Source: UMGS1908 sp045588795
GTDB taxonomy: Bacteria > Bacillota > Clostridia > Christensenellales > UBA1242
Direction of reading: 5' to 3'
Length of the DNA stretch: 9,027 nucleotides
Assembly: GCA_045588795.1 (NCBI GenBank)
Contig: JAZNEY010000074.1
Coordinates: forward strand, 1 to 9,027
Shown one piece after another: positions 7,165 to 9,027 of this stretch. Numbering within the stretch: position 1 is the stretch's first letter; each line of letters begins with the position of its first letter. The notes under the pieces were generated by a model that was not told the origin of the DNA, did no database searches, and saw only the letters and a program-made list of their open reading frames with translations. The translations under genes and the position numbers were made by a program.

Positions 7165-7641
7165 ATGAAAAATTTTCATTTAATATACACAACTTTGATT
7201 GTTTTGGTTTGTTGTTTAATCCTTTGTTTTACAACCACTAGCCAAATCACAACTACTTGGCTCCCATTAAAAGAAACCAGCATTTTAATTTATGTTAAAA
7301 ACAAGTATACTGATGAGCCAATTGACAATGCAACGATTTGCATACTAAACACAAGAGAATATTATTCAACAAATAAATATGGTTACACTGACACAATAAA
7401 ACTACAACTTTACGAAGATTCTTTTGATGGTGAGTTTTATTATTTTGACCTATTGATTTACAAAAATGGGTTTAACGAATTTTTATATTTTAATTTAAAA
7501 ACAAAACCAAACCAAAAAAGAACCGATATTGTAATTGATTTGACTGAAATAATAAACGACCTAGACAACAAGCCGAACATATTTTTTGAGCCACCACAAG
7601 ATATCACCATTAAAAAAATTATAAAAGAAAACAAAAGATAG
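7165..7641 (+). CDS. Small exported or membrane-anchored protein, unrecognised
   Basis: The only plus-strand gene I accept. It encodes 158 residues. The N-terminus MKNFHLIYTT followed by a hydrophobic run (about 6-22, LIVLVCCLILCF) looks like a signal peptide or single membrane anchor; no clean lipobox is seen. Residues 38-82 (ILIYVKN, then TDEPIDNATICILN and STNKYGYTD) follow the pattern of carboxypeptidase-regulatory-like or Cna-B-like beta-sandwich domains, in which a pI-x-NA-x-V block precedes a T-x-x-x-G turn. The tail is basic (KKIIKENKR). No ribosome site precedes the ATG at 7165, unlike most genes here, and no convincing promoter was found. The frame stays open upstream to 7051 but that part runs antisense to the ATPase gene. 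The composition appears more AT-rich than the housekeeping genes. Function unknown. Confidence 0.7.
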   Translation: MKNFHLIYTTLIVLVCCLILCFTTTSQITTTWLPLKETSILIYVKNKYTDEPIDNATICILNTREYYSTNKYGYTDTIKLQLYEDSFDGEFYYFDLLIYKNGFNEFLYFNLKTKPNQKRTDIVIDLTEIINDLDNKPNIFFEPPQDITIKKIIKENKR

Positions 7642-7671
7642 AAGAAAAAATTTCCTCTATCTTACCTTTTT
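7636..7671. terminator. Bidirectional terminator between convergent genes
   Basis: A hairpin at 7636-7662 has 12-nt arms (AGATAGAAGAAA with TTTCCTCTATCT) with one mismatch and a 3-nt loop. Rightward it is followed by TACCTTTTTA; leftward the minus strand continues TTTGTTTTCTTTTATAATTT, also U-rich. The left arm includes the TAG stop of the plus-strand gene (7639-7641) and the right T-run reaches the stop of the opposing gene, so one structure probably serves both. Confidence 0.7.
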
Positions 7672-8299
7672 ACATTTGACCTTGCGACTCAACAAAGCAA
7701 ACTGCATTTTCACCATCTAAAAGTTTTGCTACAAGTTCATTTTTCACCTCTATTTCTAGTTCGGTGTTTAAATTAAAAAGCTGTGGAATATTTCGTGTGT
7801 TATTATCCTTTATTTCATCTAAAATAGTTTCAATAGCTCCATCATTATGAGTATTAGACGAAGCAGGTTGTTTTTTACTTCCAACATAATAACAAGCAGA
7901 ATACTCATAATCATCAATTGAGCCGGGAATTGAAAGTTCTTCAATAAGCAACTTGTCGTTTTGATTTTTAGTGATAACATGCATTTTTGCAAATCCTGGT
8001 GCAACCATTCTGTTTATTGTTAATTCATCATTCAGATTAACAACGACAAAATTTCTATTACCTTGCACAGCACCAGCATCAATATGAGGTATTATTCCAC
8101 ATTCATTGTTAAGTACTGGCAACACAAATACTGGCGTTCTATTTTCAAACCCCTCACCCACATACTGTATTTTTTTTATAATAGCATCATACTCTACAAA
8201 ATATCTTGCGTAATCATTTCCGTTTGAGTCTTTTTGCAAATAAACACTATTAAAACCATTTTCATAAACTTTAACAGGCAAATTATATTTATCAGTCAT
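7670..8299 (-). CDS. Uncharacterised soluble protein, 209 residues
   Basis: I do not recognise this protein. It has no signal peptide or membrane segment. Residues 1-140 alternate short hydrophobic stretches with turns (VFVLPVLNN, NFVVVNLNDEL, KMHVITKN), suggesting a beta-rich domain. A polar linker of about 141-153 rich in Ser, Asn and Gln leads to an acidic, probably helical part (154-195) and a short tail ending ESQGQM. Asn and Asp/Glu are frequent. It is clearly expressed by design: ATG with AGGAG 6 nt upstream (8306-8310), a near-consensus promoter, and a terminator, forming a single-gene unit between hpf and a convergent gene. No neighbour indicates a role. No phage or toxin motif was seen. 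Confidence 0.8.
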   Translation of the reverse strand: MTDKYNLPVKVYENGFNSVYLQKDSNGNDYARYFVEYDAIIKKIQYVGEGFENRTPVFVLPVLNNECGIIPHIDAGAVQGNRNFVVVNLNDELTINRMVAPGFAKMHVITKNQNDKLLIEELSIPGSIDDYEYSACYYVGSKKQPASSNTHNDGAIETILDEIKDNNTRNIPQLFNLNTELEIEVKNELVAKLLDGENAVCFVESQGQM

Positions 8300-8330
8300 T
8301 ATTAACTCCTCTCTTATTAAATGTTGGTAA

Positions 8331-8359
8331 ATTATATCACACTAGTTTCATTTTTTCAA
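8331..8359 (-). promoter_or_regulatory. Strong promoter of the 209-residue protein gene
   Basis: Minus strand: -35 TTGAAA (8354-8359), 17-bp spacer, -10 TATAAT (8331-8336) with TG one base upstream (TGATATAAT). The expected start near 8324 gives a leader of about 25 nt. The -35, spacer length and extended -10 are the same as in the promoter at 6149-6177. The -35 sits right behind the hpf terminator. Confidence 0.8.
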
Positions 8360-8364
8360 TATAA

Positions 8365-8391
8365 AAGCCTCTTTTTATTCAAAAGAGGCTT
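8365..8391 (-). terminator. Intrinsic terminator of hpf
   Basis: A perfect 11-bp stem (arms AAGCCTCTTTT and AAAAGAGGCTT) with a 5-nt loop lies 16 nt beyond the hpf stop. On the minus strand it continues TTTATATT, a modest U-tract. On the plus strand it is followed by AATTTTTTATC, so it may work both ways. Confidence 0.85.
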
Positions 8392-8407
8392 AATTTTTTA
8401 TCAACTA

Positions 8408-8935
8408 TTATTTTGTTTCAATTAATCCAATTGTTCCATCTGCCTTTCTGTAAAGAACGCAAACGCTGTCAACTTCCGAGTTCATAAAAATAAAGAAATC
8501 GTGTCCAACCAAATCCATCTGAACAACAGCTTCTTCCTCTGTCATAGGAACAAGTTTGTACATCTTTCTTTTTGTAATTAAGTCTGATGCAAAATGTTGG
8601 TCCTCATCATAAAATTCAATATGTTCATATTCAGCCTTAGTTACATTTCTCTTGTTTAAAATTTTATCACTATGCTTAATAATTTGCTTTTCAACTTTTG
8701 CAACACACATATCAAGGTTTTGATACATATTATCTGATTCAACTTCGCCACGAACGAACATTGAGCCAGAACTCAAATTTACTTCCATTTTGTGTCTGTT
8801 GCCGTTTGCGGTACAAACCACTTTCGCATTTGCTTGTTTTGTAAAAAACTTTTCAAACTTTCCAATTTTCTTCTCAATTAAGCTTTTAAGTCTTTCACTT
8901 ACTGTATAATTTCTTCCAATAATATCAATTTTCAT
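8408..8935 (-). CDS. hpf: Long-form ribosome hibernation promoting factor
   Basis: Ribosome-associated protein that, in its long form, dimerises 70S ribosomes into inactive 100S particles under starvation or stationary phase. It has 175 residues. The N-terminal S30AE domain (about 1-95: IIGRNYTVSERLKSLIEKK, then KVEKQIIKHSDKI) binds the small subunit. A short linker leads to the C-terminal dimerisation domain (about 118-175), recognised by LVPMTEEEAVVQMDLVGHDF and YRKADGTIGLIE; it is closely similar in layout to B. subtilis Hpf. Two ATGs are available: 8944 abuts the AGGAG (8945-8949) with no spacing, whereas 8935 is 9 nt from it and begins like the family, so 8935 is chosen. The gene is monocistronic, with a candidate promoter upstream and a terminator behind it. 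Confidence 0.96.
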   Translation of the reverse strand: MKIDIIGRNYTVSERLKSLIEKKIGKFEKFFTKQANAKVVCTANGNRHKMEVNLSSGSMFVRGEVESDNMYQNLDMCVAKVEKQIIKHSDKILNKRNVTKAEYEHIEFYDEDQHFASDLITKRKMYKLVPMTEEEAVVQMDLVGHDFFIFMNSEVDSVCVLYRKADGTIGLIETK

Positions 8936-8969
8936 ATTGTTCATCTCCTTTTATGATATTTACACTATA

Positions 8970-8999
8970 ATTATAACTTATTTTAGTGAAAAATGTACA
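8970..8999 (-). promoter_or_regulatory. Candidate hpf promoter
   Basis: Minus strand: -10 TATAAT (8970-8975) with an 18-bp spacer to TGTACA (8994-8999), a 4-of-6 match to the -35 consensus. The leader would be about 28 nt. No clear sigma-H or sigma-B pattern was recognised. The -35 lies inside the larger inverted repeat described separately. Confidence 0.5.
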
Positions 9000-9027
9000 T
9001 GTATACAAGTGATATTTTTACTAAAAT
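8980..9027. repeat. Long inverted repeat upstream of hpf, reaching the window edge
   Basis: The left arm ATTTTAGTGAAAAAT (8980-8994) and right arm ATTTTTACTAAAAT (9014-9027) are complementary over 14 bp with a single extra G in the left arm. The 19-nt centre contains the palindrome TACATGTA (8996-9003 region). The right arm ends at the last base of the window, so the repeat may be longer. It could be a regulator site, or an AT-rich terminator of a gene to the right. Confidence 0.55.

Noticed and set aside
8936..8944. Upstream ATG of hpf at 8944
   Set aside because: It directly abuts the AGGAG with no spacing; the ATG at 8935 has a 9-nt spacing and matches family N-termini.
39..8944. Possible reassigned TGA codon, because none of the ten genes ends in TGA
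   Set aside because: The stops are TAA or TAG in a small AT-rich sample, and the tryptophan codon I checked is TGG, as in the standard code.
8994..9009. GlnR/TnrA-type nitrogen regulator site in TGTACATGTATACA
   Set aside because: The known site has 17 bp with a 7-nt centre (TGTNA-N7-TNACA); this 14-bp stretch does not match that spacing.

Overview
The window is a gene-dense, AT-rich bacterial chromosome segment. Nine of its ten protein genes lie on the minus strand. The long-form hibernation factor, the unsplit pheS/pheT pair, the CXXC-type cysteine cluster in PheS, strong AGGAG ribosome sites, TTGAAA/TATAAT promoters and the obgE-yhbY pairing all point to a low-GC Gram-positive (Firmicutes/Clostridia-like) bacterium, probably a host-associated or uncultured lineage. 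This placement is inferred from protein style only. Tryptophan is read from TGG, so nothing suggests a variant genetic code.

Reading in the direction of minus-strand transcription (right to left), hpf (8408-8935) comes first, behind its own candidate promoter and next to a long inverted repeat that touches the window edge. It ends in a strong hairpin terminator. An unrecognised 209-residue soluble protein (7670-8299) follows as a single-gene unit with a near-consensus promoter. A convergent plus-strand gene (7165-7641) encodes a small, probably exported or membrane-anchored protein with a beta-sandwich-like segment; the two genes share a bidirectional terminator. Divergent from the small gene is an ABC-type ATPase (6194-7105) that keeps a perfect Walker A but has lost the other catalytic motifs.

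The left two thirds is a tightly packed cluster of six genes: a helix-turn-helix-only PucR/CdaR-type regulator, nth (endonuclease III), obgE (ribosome assembly GTPase), yhbY (CRM-domain ribosome assembly protein), pheS and pheT (phenylalanyl-tRNA synthetase). Gaps are 9 to 33 nt with no internal terminator, so a single transcript from the promoter at 6149-6177 is likely. The cluster couples DNA repair, large-subunit assembly and tRNA charging. There is no room for a T-box leader before pheS. Two inverted repeats overlap the cluster promoter and are candidate operators for the small regulator that the promoter expresses first.

The most unusual items are the degenerate ATPase with its possibly leaderless start, the stand-alone HTH regulator with its promoter palindromes, and the two unrecognised proteins. 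I saw no CRISPR array, rRNA, tRNA, insertion sequence or prophage gene.
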